This document shows, one piece after another, positions 27,337 through 36,918 of a stretch of DNA of 64,000 bases. The notes under the pieces were generated by a model. The model saw nothing but the letters and a program-made list of their open reading frames with translations. It was not told the origin of the DNA and searched no databases. A program made the position numbers and the translations under genes. The DNA is from Bacteroidota bacterium (lineage in GTDB: Bacteria; Bacteroidota; Ignavibacteria; Kapaibacteriales; UBA961), in the NCBI GenBank assembly GCA_018266765.1, contig JAFDZU010000022.1, positions 39,527-103,526 on the forward strand, read 5' to 3'. The stretch's first letter is position 1. Every line of letters begins with the position of its first letter.

Positions 27337-29147
27337 ATCGATGAATATTCTGACTCAATTTTAATACTTTTAGGATGAGAATGTAATTGCTCTTTATATT
27401 GTAGCTGATGCAATTTAGCATAAAGTCCATTAAGTGCTAAAAGTTCTTGATGTGATCCTATTTCTCGAATTTCACCTTGGTGAAGCACGACGATTTTATC
27501 AGCACGTTGAATAGTTGAAAGTCGGTGAGCAATTACTATTGAAGTTCGTCCTTCGAGCATTCTGTCAATTGAACGTTCAATTATCTGTTCCGTTTCCGTA
27601 TCAATACTCGAAGTTGCTTCATCTAAAATTAGAATATCAGGATTGGAAGCAAGTGCTCGGCTAAATGAAATAAGTTGTTTTTGCCCGACAGAAAGATTTG
27701 CCGCACGTTCAATCATTTGAGTTTCGTAGGATTCAGGGAGTTGTTCGATAAATTCAGCTGCTCCAAGGGCTTCAGCTGCATCTCTAATCTCAGTTTCGGA
27801 AACAAATTCCCGACCAAGTGAAATATTCTCTCCAACACTTCTCGAAAAAAGAAAAACATCTTGTAATACAAGTGCAATTCTTGAACGCAAGGATTCTTGA
27901 GTTATCGAGCGAATACTTATACCATCAATTAAAATATCACCTTCTTGAAAATCATAAAATCGACATAAAATATTGATTATTGAACTTTTTCCACTTCCTG
28001 TTGCACCGACAATAGCAATAGTTTCTCCTTTTAATAACGTAAAATTAAGATTCTTCAAAATAGGAATTTTACCATCATACGAAAACGATACATTCTTAAA
28101 TTCAATAGAATGATTGAATGAAGTTATTGTTGTTGCATTAGAGGAATCAGCTATTGCATTTTCTGTATCTAATAAACCAAAGATACGTTCAGCCGCCGCC
28201 ATCGCACTTTGAAGTGTGTTGTATTTTTCAGTTAAATCTCGAATAGGGCGAAAGAACATCTCCGAATACTGCATAAATGCAATTAAAACACCAACGGTCA
28301 TTTCTCCTGAAAAAATAGTACGAGCCGCAAACCAGATTATAATACTTAATGCAAGCGATCCAATCATTTCAACTACAGGAAAAAATCGAGCATAATATGT
28401 TACAGACCGCAATTGAAGTTTGGTGTGTGCATCATTTATTTCATTAAAAGTATCAAATTGCGTTTTTTCACGAGAGAAAAGTTGGATTGTAGTAGCTCCT
28501 GTAATATATTCATTCAAAAATGAATTCATTCTTGCAATTTGAGTACGGATTTGAGCATAAACTACTCTTACTTTTCTTCTAAAAATAGTAGTTGCAATAA
28601 AAAGTAAAGGTAAAACAGCAATAGTAGCAATTGTCAGTTTCAAACTAGTAAGAAGCATAAAACAAACTATGGCGATTATCAAGAGTGCATCGGCTATGAT
28701 TAAAACAACTCCTGATGAAAAAAGTTCATTCAACGCTTCTACATCATTTGTAACGCGTGTAATTAATCTGCCGACAGGTGTTGTATCGTAATACTGTAAC
28801 GAAAATCTTTGGATATGTTTGAATACAGCAAGCCGAATATCCAGCAAGACTTTCTGACCAATCCATTGCATTAAATATGTAAGTGAATATTGAACTACAC
28901 TTGCAAGAATCATCACGCCGATTATAAGAAGGGTGATTTTTAATAACCCATCACCATCAGATGTAATAACATAATTATCTATGGCAATTTTTGTTAGGTA
29001 TGGTCTTAGAGGCGGTAATGAAGATGATATTAATGCGAGAAAAAAACCAACTCCAATCCATCGAACATAAGGTTGAAGATATTTAAGTAATCTACGAAGA
29101 AGTGAAACATCAAGTTGTTTGTATAGTTTATCGTCTTGTGGTTGCAT
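27333..29147 (-). CDS. MsbA-like ABC exporter half-transporter (permease plus ATPase)
   Basis: 604 residues. The N-terminal half has six membrane helices (about 20-320) of the type IV exporter fold with TPVGRLITRVTNDVEAL. The C-terminal ATPase has Walker A GATGSGKSS near residue 375, signature LSVGQKQLI near 478, Walker B ILILDEATSSID and switch histidine IAHRLST. It acts as a homodimer or with a partner; no partner gene is adjacent, which favours a homodimer. Lipid A flipping (MsbA) or multidrug export are both possible, and the sequence alone does not choose. It converges on the protease gene with a 4-base overlap and diverges from tamB. Confidence 0.92.
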   Translation of the reverse strand: MQPQDDKLYKQLDVSLLRRLLKYLQPYVRWIGVGFFLALISSSLPPLRPYLTKIAIDNYVITSDGDGLLKITLLIIGVMILASVVQYSLTYLMQWIGQKVLLDIRLAVFKHIQRFSLQYYDTTPVGRLITRVTNDVEALNELFSSGVVLIIADALLIIAIVCFMLLTSLKLTIATIAVLPLLFIATTIFRRKVRVVYAQIRTQIARMNSFLNEYITGATTIQLFSREKTQFDTFNEINDAHTKLQLRSVTYYARFFPVVEMIGSLALSIIIWFAARTIFSGEMTVGVLIAFMQYSEMFFRPIRDLTEKYNTLQSAMAAAERIFGLLDTENAIADSSNATTITSFNHSIEFKNVSFSYDGKIPILKNLNFTLLKGETIAIVGATGSGKSSIINILCRFYDFQEGDILIDGISIRSITQESLRSRIALVLQDVFLFSRSVGENISLGREFVSETEIRDAAEALGAAEFIEQLPESYETQMIERAANLSVGQKQLISFSRALASNPDILILDEATSSIDTETEQIIERSIDRMLEGRTSIVIAHRLSTIQRADKIVVLHQGEIREIGSHQELLALNGLYAKLHQLQYKEQLHSHPKSIKIESEYSSI

Positions 29148-29353
29148 TATTTAGTATAGTAAGAAATAGGAATTCAACAAGTTAAAGTAATCTAGTTATT
29201 ATTGAATAATTTTACAAGTAAAAGATGAGCTAAAATTTTCAATGCAATATACGGATTTTATTTTATCATAATAAGAAGCTTTAAATTTTAAAGTTTAACG
29301 TTTTAGTATATAAGAAATTATACAAGAAATACACTCTTTTCCATTTGTGTGCG

Positions 29354-29361
29354 TATATTTG
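29354..29361 (+). promoter_or_regulatory. Candidate -7 promoter element TATATTTG ahead of tamB
   Basis: Exact TAnnTTTG match 29 bases before the chosen tamB start (29390), in the divergent region between the MsbA-like gene and tamB. No well-spaced TTG is present upstream. Confidence 0.4.
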
Positions 29362-29389
29362 CAAAGCATAATTGAATAACCTTAAAAGC

Positions 29390-32300
29390 ATGATGGAAAA
29401 TACTGAAATACAAGAACAAAAGTCCCCAAAAAAATCCACTTGGAAACGAGTGATATTTTTCATTGGACGTTTCGTTCGCAGAACAATAATAGGGATTCTT
29501 TTATTCTTAGTTTTTATTAGCACTTCTATCGTTATAATAACACAAACTGAAAGTTTTAGAAGGTGGGCTACTCCTTTTTTACAAGATTTCCTAAACGACC
29601 AACTTCTAGGACGTGTTGAATTTTCCGATTTAGAAATTAACCTTCTTCGAGGATTAACCTTACACGATGTTCGATTAATGGCTGATGGCGATACAATTCT
29701 AATGACTAGTGAAATATCAATAGGTTATGACCTCGAACGATTTTTGAATAAACAAATTTATGTGTCACATTTGACGTTAGAAAGTCCACGTATAAAACTA
29801 TTGAGAAATAAAGACAGTAGTTGGAATATTGACCATATCGCAAAACCAACGAATGATACAACCACTGCTAAACCATTTGATTATTTGATTCATGCGTACG
29901 ATATTGCTATTCGTAACGCAACACTTATAATGGAGGATTCACTCGCTCCAACTGCCAAAAACCATGAGATTGATTTTTCTCATCTTCATTTATGGAATGT
30001 TAATGTTTTACTTTCCGCAGATGCAAATATTTCCAAAAATGATTACAATTTATATTTAAAGAATTGTAGTTTTGAAGAGAGAAGCGGATTCTCTTTGAAA
30101 AAACTCTCCCTTGACGCAATTGCAAATAAGAATGGAATTGAAGTAAAGGAAGTACAATTCATTACACCAAAAACCAATATGCAATTGCAGGTCAAAGTAG
30201 ATTCAGTCAATATATTTGAAAGTATTACATCTGAAAAACTCGCAAGTGCTCCTATTAGTCTTGAAATCAAAGCTGATTCTCTCGAAACTGAAGACTTACT
30301 CAGATTTTTACCTGACGCAGGAATTAAAGGTTCATACAAGCTTGGAATTGACGCATTCGGAACTTTAGAAGAATTGTACATTAAAAAACTAAGAATTGAT
30401 TCGCCATTCTCACATTTAAATGCATCGGGAAAGTTAAAACATCTTGACACACCAGAAAAACTAACCTTTCAAGCAACAGCCGAAACATCTCTTATAAATT
30501 ATGATGAACTACAACGTGTTACACCGGTTCTTCAATTACCGAAACTTGATTTTCTGGGAACGGTAAAAATTCGTAAGGCGTATGTAAATGCTTCGCCTGC
30601 TGATTCAATAGCAATTACTGCGACTACTGCAACCAAATCAGGAAATGTAGACGGTCAACTTACAATATTTCTTCGTAGTCCTCTTGGTTATCACGGTGAT
30701 GCAAGTGTTGAAAATATCAATCTTGCCGCAATTACTCATAATCCTGATTTGGAAAGTTCTCTGAATGCTAAAGTAATCATAGCAGGAAAGGGCATTATGC
30801 TCGATGAACTTGACGCATCAACTCGTATAGAAGTATGGAATTCATCTGTTTCAGGAAAAAAAATTACGAAAGCTTTATTTACTGGAAGTAGTAGGGAACA
30901 AGGAATCGTAAAAGTAGATACGTTATTCGTTGATGTTCAAGAACCTGTAACTGATGACGGAAGTACATATCTTGTACCTCATGACACTTCAATAACAACA
31001 CTCGGTTTACCGGGTACTATGTCGTTATCGGGAGAATTTGATTTAAGAAATCTTGCTAATCCACTCTATAATTTTAAAGCTCAATTTGAAAGTTTTCCTC
31101 TAGCTAAATTAATGGATAATAAAAATTATCCTACCTCAATGTCTGTAATAATAACTTCAGATGGTAAAGGATTACACCCTGATAGTCTGGAAGGGAAACT
31201 CAATGCAGACTTTAATATAGTTACATTTAATGATTTAACAGTTCTTCCTTGGAATTTGAATGTAACTATAGATAGAGATAAAACATTGAGTACACGAACA
31301 GTACGACTTCGTTCCACTTTTATAAATATGTTGCTCGATGGTAAATTTACATATAAATCGCTCATAGATGAATGCTCACAACAATCTGAATTTATAGCTG
31401 ATTATGTAAAATACAATATTAATAAAGTAAAATCACTAAATACAAATAATCAATTTGTTTGGCAATTGCCTGAATCTGAGAACGGTAAAACTTTTCTTCA
31501 TCCGGAAATACCAATTGATATGAAATTTCGGTTGAATATTCGAGATATATCTCCTATTAATGCACTGTTTCCTAATGACTTGGCATTGCAAAGTCGTGGT
31601 TTGTTTGTTGGTTCTATTAAAGCTGACAACCATGAATCTCTCTTTACAATTGATTCACTAAAAATAGTAGCTTCCCAATTAAATATTGGCAAGACTTTAA
31701 TAAAAACTGATCCATTGTTCTTGAGAGCAGATGCGAAAATACTTCATAATGGAGTAGTAAGTTCACTTGAGGATTTTAATATACACAGTAAATGTGATTC
31801 AATTATTACGGTCAATGAAATAATTCTTAAAAATCCATTTCTTACATATACTTATAACAGTACAATTGGAGAAATATCGGCTGGAGTTTTCTACGATAAT
31901 TTGATTGGAGTTGGAGTCCATGGAGATTTCATACTTGATAAAAATGAATCACTGTCTATGTTACTTGATACTCTGACTTTGGGGTATGGTGGAAAAACTT
32001 GGTATCTGGCAAGTAAAGCAAATATATCACTTTCACCAAGTGGATTATCTATTGGAAAACTTGAACTTATACGTTTAAACTCAGAAAAAATTAGTATGAG
32101 TGGATTAGTTTCAGATTCACTATTTAATGAATTTAATCTAACAATACAAAACTTTTATTTGAAAGATTTATATACATTCCCATTTATGGATGAAAGTACT
32201 AAGCAACTATTGAAACCTCTATCAGGAAAAGTTTCAAATTTGGTGATGACAGTTCAAGGTACTTATTCTAAACCAATCATAACTGCTAATGGCCAATTTG

Positions 32301-34123
32301 ATACTCTTGCTTATAACGGTGTATTAATAGGAAACCAAACTTTAACATTAAATCATGAAGATAAAATGATTTCGGGTGAACTAACGATAATTAATCCTAA
32401 AGTATCTACAACAAGTAAAAAGCTTCATGTAGGAATTGAACAATTACCTATTAATTGTGCTTTTGAACCTGTAGAGGATAGGTTAAGCAAGAAAGAACAT
32501 ATAATAATAACAGCCCAAGCGAATGAACTTTCCATGGCAATATTTGCACCGTTTATCCCGGGAATAAATAAATTACAAGGTCTTGCAGATGCAGAAATTT
32601 CTATCGAAGGAATTTCTTCCAATTTGCATTATGGAGGTACGGCTCGACTTTCAAATTCTTCGTTTGTAGTAAAATCAACAAATATTAAATACTTCGCTGA
32701 AGGAAATTTTGCTTTAAAAAATAATCAGGTTGACATAAATAAACTAACTCTTTATAATGACCCAGCAGCTGATTTACGTGGAGGCAAAGCGGAGATAAAC
32801 GGAAATGTTAAGTTGAAAGAATTTAACATAGATTCTTTAGATTTATTTATTACTTCTCCAAAAATATTAGTACTAAGCTCTGCATCTGTTGCCACAAGTC
32901 CAACTTTATATGGAAAATTTGAAATTTCTACCGGAGCTAACCCACTTCATTTTTATGGAACACTTAAAAAACCATTTTTAGAAGGTGATGTTAATATTCT
33001 TGATGCAAATCTTACATTTCCACCGGATAAAAAAATAACAACAATGAATTCAACCTTCAAATACACGAAATATTCAAAAGATGGAAAAACAAAAATTATT
33101 ATAGAAAATGATTCTTTGATTAGCAAAATAGATTCGTTATCCAAAAAATCTGATTCTATAAATGTCAATTCTATTTCAAGTGTCCGTGAAAAAGATAATA
33201 TGGAAGAAACGTCTATTGAACAAAGTATAAGCATAGCAGATTTAATAGATTATAACTTATATATTAAGATACCGGGTAAATTTAATTTAAAGATGATATT
33301 GAGTTCAATTGACCAATTGGAAGCTGAAATTGGAACTCGAAACCAAGGCGATAAACTTCATTATGTGAAAAAACCACAACAAAATATCATGCTGTATGGT
33401 CAAGTTGACGTTAAAACCGGTTCAAAGTATAAATTCTTTAAGATTTTTGATGCTTCCGGTGGTTTAGATTTTACAACGGGTGCTATGGATAATCCCGGTT
33501 TAAATTTGATAGCAACATATTCAAATTCAAGGACTATTGCCAATAAGCGGTCTGATTATAGTGTTATTATTACCATAAAAGGAACTAAAAATGTACCGAA
33601 TCTCAGTATTACTTATAAAATTGATGGTTTAGATGCGGCTAATGATTCATCTAAAGTTCGTGGTGATGCACTATGTTTATTGCTCTTTGGCAAAACACAA
33701 GATGAGCTTGGTAAAGGTGGTGATGGTTCCGGTACACAAAATGAACTTGGAAATTTAAGTAATCAAGTGTATAATGGATTATCAGGTGTATTGTCAAATC
33801 AGATTGCAGACTTATTGCAAGGCACAGGAATTATCTCTGATGCCCGAATTGACCTTGTTGGAGGGGTTGGCAACTTGACTGATGCAAAGCTTAACCTTAG
33901 CGGACAAATCATCGGAAATTTGACATGGCGAGTCGGTGGAACTCTCGGTGACATTACTACTAATGGGGAGTTTAGTATCGAAGCACCTCTTAGTATCTTT
34001 GGAAACACTGCTATACTTGATAATCTTATTCTACAGTTAACCAAAAGTGCAAACGGATCAGTAAATACAAATAGACAACAAAAAGATTGGGAAGTTAAAA
34101 TTGGAGGTCGGTATAATTGGTAA
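29390..34123 (+). CDS. tamB: TamB-like translocation and assembly module protein
   Basis: About 1577 residues. TamB is an AsmA-related protein anchored in the inner membrane that spans the periplasm and helps outer-membrane assembly or lipid transport. Seen: a short cytoplasmic N-terminus, one signal anchor (about 25-45, RTIIGILLFLVFISTSIVII), a very long beta-helical region with recurring LDxxGxxxI-like strands, and a C-terminal DUF490/TamB domain with the typical ending GDALCLLLFGKTQDELG...LGDITTNGEFSIEAPL...VKIGGRYNW. The start is placed at ATG 29390 or 29393, since 29372 is TTG. Bacteroidota often carry tamB without adjacent tamA; none is seen here. Confidence 0.88.
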   Translation: MMENTEIQEQKSPKKSTWKRVIFFIGRFVRRTIIGILLFLVFISTSIVIITQTESFRRWATPFLQDFLNDQLLGRVEFSDLEINLLRGLTLHDVRLMADGDTILMTSEISIGYDLERFLNKQIYVSHLTLESPRIKLLRNKDSSWNIDHIAKPTNDTTTAKPFDYLIHAYDIAIRNATLIMEDSLAPTAKNHEIDFSHLHLWNVNVLLSADANISKNDYNLYLKNCSFEERSGFSLKKLSLDAIANKNGIEVKEVQFITPKTNMQLQVKVDSVNIFESITSEKLASAPISLEIKADSLETEDLLRFLPDAGIKGSYKLGIDAFGTLEELYIKKLRIDSPFSHLNASGKLKHLDTPEKLTFQATAETSLINYDELQRVTPVLQLPKLDFLGTVKIRKAYVNASPADSIAITATTATKSGNVDGQLTIFLRSPLGYHGDASVENINLAAITHNPDLESSLNAKVIIAGKGIMLDELDASTRIEVWNSSVSGKKITKALFTGSSREQGIVKVDTLFVDVQEPVTDDGSTYLVPHDTSITTLGLPGTMSLSGEFDLRNLANPLYNFKAQFESFPLAKLMDNKNYPTSMSVIITSDGKGLHPDSLEGKLNADFNIVTFNDLTVLPWNLNVTIDRDKTLSTRTVRLRSTFINMLLDGKFTYKSLIDECSQQSEFIADYVKYNINKVKSLNTNNQFVWQLPESENGKTFLHPEIPIDMKFRLNIRDISPINALFPNDLALQSRGLFVGSIKADNHESLFTIDSLKIVASQLNIGKTLIKTDPLFLRADAKILHNGVVSSLEDFNIHSKCDSIITVNEIILKNPFLTYTYNSTIGEISAGVFYDNLIGVGVHGDFILDKNESLSMLLDTLTLGYGGKTWYLASKANISLSPSGLSIGKLELIRLNSEKISMSGLVSDSLFNEFNLTIQNFYLKDLYTFPFMDESTKQLLKPLSGKVSNLVMTVQGTYSKPIITANGQFDTLAYNGVLIGNQTLTLNHEDKMISGELTIINPKVSTTSKKLHVGIEQLPINCAFEPVEDRLSKKEHIIITAQANELSMAIFAPFIPGINKLQGLADAEISIEGISSNLHYGGTARLSNSSFVVKSTNIKYFAEGNFALKNNQVDINKLTLYNDPAADLRGGKAEINGNVKLKEFNIDSLDLFITSPKILVLSSASVATSPTLYGKFEISTGANPLHFYGTLKKPFLEGDVNILDANLTFPPDKKITTMNSTFKYTKYSKDGKTKIIIENDSLISKIDSLSKKSDSINVNSISSVREKDNMEETSIEQSISIADLIDYNLYIKIPGKFNLKMILSSIDQLEAEIGTRNQGDKLHYVKKPQQNIMLYGQVDVKTGSKYKFFKIFDASGGLDFTTGAMDNPGLNLIATYSNSRTIANKRSDYSVIITIKGTKNVPNLSITYKIDGLDAANDSSKVRGDALCLLLFGKTQDELGKGGDGSGTQNELGNLSNQVYNGLSGVLSNQIADLLQGTGIISDARIDLVGGVGNLTDAKLNLSGQIIGNLTWRVGGTLGDITTNGEFSIEAPLSIFGNTAILDNLILQLTKSANGSVNTNRQQKDWEVKIGGRYNW

Positions 34124-34145
34124 AAATTATAAAAGTCAAGTTTAA

Positions 34146-35102
34146 CTACTTGTTGGTAATAAAATCTGCAATTCGAGTCTCATGCCAAAATTCATTTCTA
34201 CTTTTCATAAATCCTAAATGTCCACCATACGTAGGAATTTCTAAATAAAAATTAGTGCTTTGTTTTGCTTCTTCAATCGGGAAACAACTTTTATCCAAAA
34301 AAGAATCATCCTCAGAACTTATTAAAAGAGTTGGTATTGTAATTTTTGGAATAAACCGCAGAGCACTACAAGAATCCCAATATTCCTCAGCATTTTTAAA
34401 TCCATGGGCTGGTGCAGTATAGAGGTCATCAAGTTCTTGAAAAGTTTTTATAGAAGCAAATGAATCAAGTGAAACTCCTGAAGGTAATAATGCTTTTTTT
34501 GCAGAAAGTTTATGTTGAAAAGACCGAACAAATCGTTTCATATAAAGCGCATTTTCAAACATAGCCATTTTTAGAGCAGATGCTTTTAAATCACAAGGTA
34601 CGCTAACTGTTCCAGCGTTACATAGTAAAGTGTTATCTCCTTGCTCACCCAAATATTTTAACACTGCATTTCCACCGAGACTAAAACCAACAAGAGAAAT
34701 TTTTTTATATAAAAGACGCTGTGCTATTGCTGTAACCAAGCAATGTATATCTTCTGTAGCACCACTATGATACGATTTATACAAATGGTTGATTTCTCCA
34801 CTGCAACCACGAAAATTCATTACTCCAACGCTCCAACCTCTACGGTTAAATGTATGAACCATTCCTCGAATATAGTTTGAATTTGAGTTAGATTCCAATC
34901 CATGAATTAATACAACAAGGTTTTCCGAATGAGGAATATACGACCAATCAACATCAAAAAAATCGTTATCTAAAGTAGTAAATCTTTCGCGAGTATAAAG
35001 TGGTATTTGAACTTTTCTTACCAAAGTTGGAAGAATCGTCTGTAAATGGTGATTACGGATTAAAAGATGGGGAGAAAAGCTAGGAGTAGGGAGAAGGGGC
35101 AT
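34146..35102 (-). CDS. YheT-type alpha/beta-hydrolase
   Basis: 318 residues from ATG 35102 (the longer alternative begins with TTG at 35129). It belongs to the YheT/ABHD1-3 group of alpha/beta-hydrolases, esterases with poorly known substrates. Seen: FSPHLLIRNHHLQTILPTL at the N-terminus (family feature), oxyanion-region HGLESNSNSNYIRG, MNFRGCSGE, nucleophile motif VGFSLGGN, a C-terminal acid in ISSEDDSFLD and a histidine in YGGHLGFM. All three triad positions are present. It lies directly behind the cohesin-like gene on the same strand, and they may share a transcript. Confidence 0.9.
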   Translation of the reverse strand: MPLLPTPSFSPHLLIRNHHLQTILPTLVRKVQIPLYTRERFTTLDNDFFDVDWSYIPHSENLVVLIHGLESNSNSNYIRGMVHTFNRRGWSVGVMNFRGCSGEINHLYKSYHSGATEDIHCLVTAIAQRLLYKKISLVGFSLGGNAVLKYLGEQGDNTLLCNAGTVSVPCDLKASALKMAMFENALYMKRFVRSFQHKLSAKKALLPSGVSLDSFASIKTFQELDDLYTAPAHGFKNAEEYWDSCSALRFIPKITIPTLLISSEDDSFLDKSCFPIEEAKQSTNFYLEIPTYGGHLGFMKSRNEFWHETRIADFITNK

Positions 35103-35148
35103 AACAAGAGAGTAGTGCAGAGCTAACAATAAGATTATCTAAGTGATT

Positions 35149-36603
35149 TTAAGGAAGAATAATTTTCTTTAAATATGAATTATAAGCTGACTTTATTGTT
35201 GCAAAATAAACACCTTTTGGAAAAGTTGAAATGTCTATTTCTAGTGTAGTTTCGGGCAAAAACAGATTGCGTTGAATTAATACTTGACCTAATACTGAAG
35301 TTATTTCAATAGTAACATCTTCTGATTTTCTGAGTGATAATGATAAAATCTTGTCCTTGCGAATGAATATAACTTCTTGTTCATTATAATTATCAGAATT
35401 GTCACATTGAATTTTAGAGACAGATTGCAAAGAAAAAAACAGACCTGATGCCGTTATACCAGTCGGAGTTTGCAGCATAGGATAGGGAATAGCACCAGGT
35501 CTTCGGGGGACAAATATTAAGTAAGCAAGTATTCCACCTTTTTGAGCTTGGCAGCCATCAAGATCACCAATTGCCAATTGAGCAGAATTGTTTTTAGTTG
35601 ATAAGTTAGAATAAAGCATTATGTTTTTACCACAAAAAAGTTCGCCGGATTCTATTCCTAATATATCGGCATCTGTTTCATCCCATTGAACTGTAGCACA
35701 AGCTGCTAAAAAAGGGCGATCAGTAGAAACAAATATCGGAACTCTTTCTGAATTAGGTGGATACGTAGGTGAATTATTTTCTGAAATTGTAATTGAAGAT
35801 TGAATAACTGCTTCTTTAGTGCCACTTACAGTCTTTCCAAAATTCACAGGAACAACCATGAGGTCTGTAATTGTAACATCACCATTACCATCACAATCAG
35901 TATATGTTGCTTGAGAGGAATCCCACGCTAAAGCAGTTTGGGGTGACCAATACGTACTTCCCGGCTGACGTTTAAAACCACGAAATTTAGTTGTCGAATC
36001 ATTGTTACCGATAAACCTTCCTATTTGTGAGGCATCTCGAGTATCTACTATCCCATTATTATCAGCATCTCCTGGCCAAACTTTAATAAAACTACGTATT
36101 GCTAATGGAGTAGCATTACTTGTTAGTTGAACTATACTTCCACTGTCTTTGTTGATAATTGCTTGGGCATTAACAAAAGTAAAAATACTTGATTGGTTAT
36201 GCACAGCATCTGGTGTAACAACAAAATCTAGATGAACAATTATGGGGTTGTCTATTCCACGAGCAAATGCAGGATCACCTGAAAGAGAACCAACACTAAT
36301 TTTCCCTGCTCCGGTCGAAAGATTTGTTTGGTCAACTTGAATAGTTCCTCGAGAACCGAACGAACCTGCACTCCAACCGGAAAACCGAACTACTGAAGCG
36401 TTTGTGTATCTTAACTCAAATGCTGCACCAGTGCATCCGGGAGAGTCAGTAAGTTTTACATCAACTCCAAATCTGAAAGTTGCTGTAATAAAATGGGCAC
36501 GCGTTGAATCAACATCTGAACGAACAAGTTGAATAGATTGTGCAAGTAACTTTCCACATGAAATTGTGGCTAATAATAGAACTATGATGATAATTCGCTT
36601 CAT
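35149..36603 (-). CDS. Secreted cohesin-like/dockerin-like protein with T9SS sorting domain
   Basis: 484 residues. A signal peptide (about 1-22) precedes a cohesin-like beta domain (about 23-165; FELRYTNASVVRFSGWSAG, VGSLSGDP). Two dockerin-like calcium loops follow: GDADNNGIVDTRDASQIGRF near 175 and DCDGNGDVTITDLMVVPVNF near 235, separated by a 40-residue insert. A second beta domain follows (about 265-395), then a T9SS sorting domain ending SYLKKIILP. No catalytic motif is seen. The cohesin and dockerin parts may interact within the protein or with partners; this is inference. Type I dockerin spacing is disrupted, so cellulosome-type function is unlikely. Confidence 0.8.
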   Translation of the reverse strand: MKRIIIIVLLLATISCGKLLAQSIQLVRSDVDSTRAHFITATFRFGVDVKLTDSPGCTGAAFELRYTNASVVRFSGWSAGSFGSRGTIQVDQTNLSTGAGKISVGSLSGDPAFARGIDNPIIVHLDFVVTPDAVHNQSSIFTFVNAQAIINKDSGSIVQLTSNATPLAIRSFIKVWPGDADNNGIVDTRDASQIGRFIGNNDSTTKFRGFKRQPGSTYWSPQTALAWDSSQATYTDCDGNGDVTITDLMVVPVNFGKTVSGTKEAVIQSSITISENNSPTYPPNSERVPIFVSTDRPFLAACATVQWDETDADILGIESGELFCGKNIMLYSNLSTKNNSAQLAIGDLDGCQAQKGGILAYLIFVPRRPGAIPYPMLQTPTGITASGLFFSLQSVSKIQCDNSDNYNEQEVIFIRKDKILSLSLRKSEDVTIEITSVLGQVLIQRNLFLPETTLEIDISTFPKGVYFATIKSAYNSYLKKIILP

Positions 36604-36918
36604 TGTTACATTTAGAAATTTGAAAGTTATGACAATTAATAGTTAATTATTATATAACATAACTCTAAGTATGACTGTATGTAAATATAAATAAAATTTA
36701 CAACATGGAATAGAACTACAACTATTATGCCAAGTTAATATTTCAAAATTCAATATAATAAAAATCTAAAAAAAATTAGAATTTGAAATGAAACTTAAAA
36801 GTAATTATGAAAAATTTTTCTCAAATGTAATTACTACTGAAATAAAATTGTAAGGTTGTTCGTTCCGATTTTATTTGGTAATTTTGATACTACTTTCTTT
36901 ACATAGGATATATTAATA
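36604..36918 (+). other. Divergent intergenic region, 315 bases, no gene
   Basis: AT-rich spacer between the cohesin-like gene (minus) and the HDOD gene (plus). It holds a promoter match for the HDOD gene (36856-36886) and a 7-bp inverted repeat, TGTAAAT (36680-36686) and ATTTACA (36696-36702), with a 9-base spacer. No RNA gene or open reading frame of note is seen. Confidence 0.7.
36856..36886 (+). promoter_or_regulatory. Bacteroidota-type promoter TTG-N20-TAATTTTG
   Basis: TTG at 36856-36858 and TAATTTTG at 36879-36886, 20 bases apart, 33 bases before the HDOD gene start. This matches the -33 TTG / -7 TAnnTTTG pattern. Confidence 0.6.

Noticed and set aside
27859..27871. CTTGTA-A-TACAAG as a third copy of the TTGTA/TACAA palindrome
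   Set aside because: It has a one-base spacer and lies inside the MsbA-like coding region, so I did not count it with the two upstream palindromes.
29372..29389. TTG start for tamB at 29372
   Set aside because: ATG codons at 29390 and 29393 lie just downstream, the TTG has no RBS, and the extra six residues are not part of the family N-terminus.
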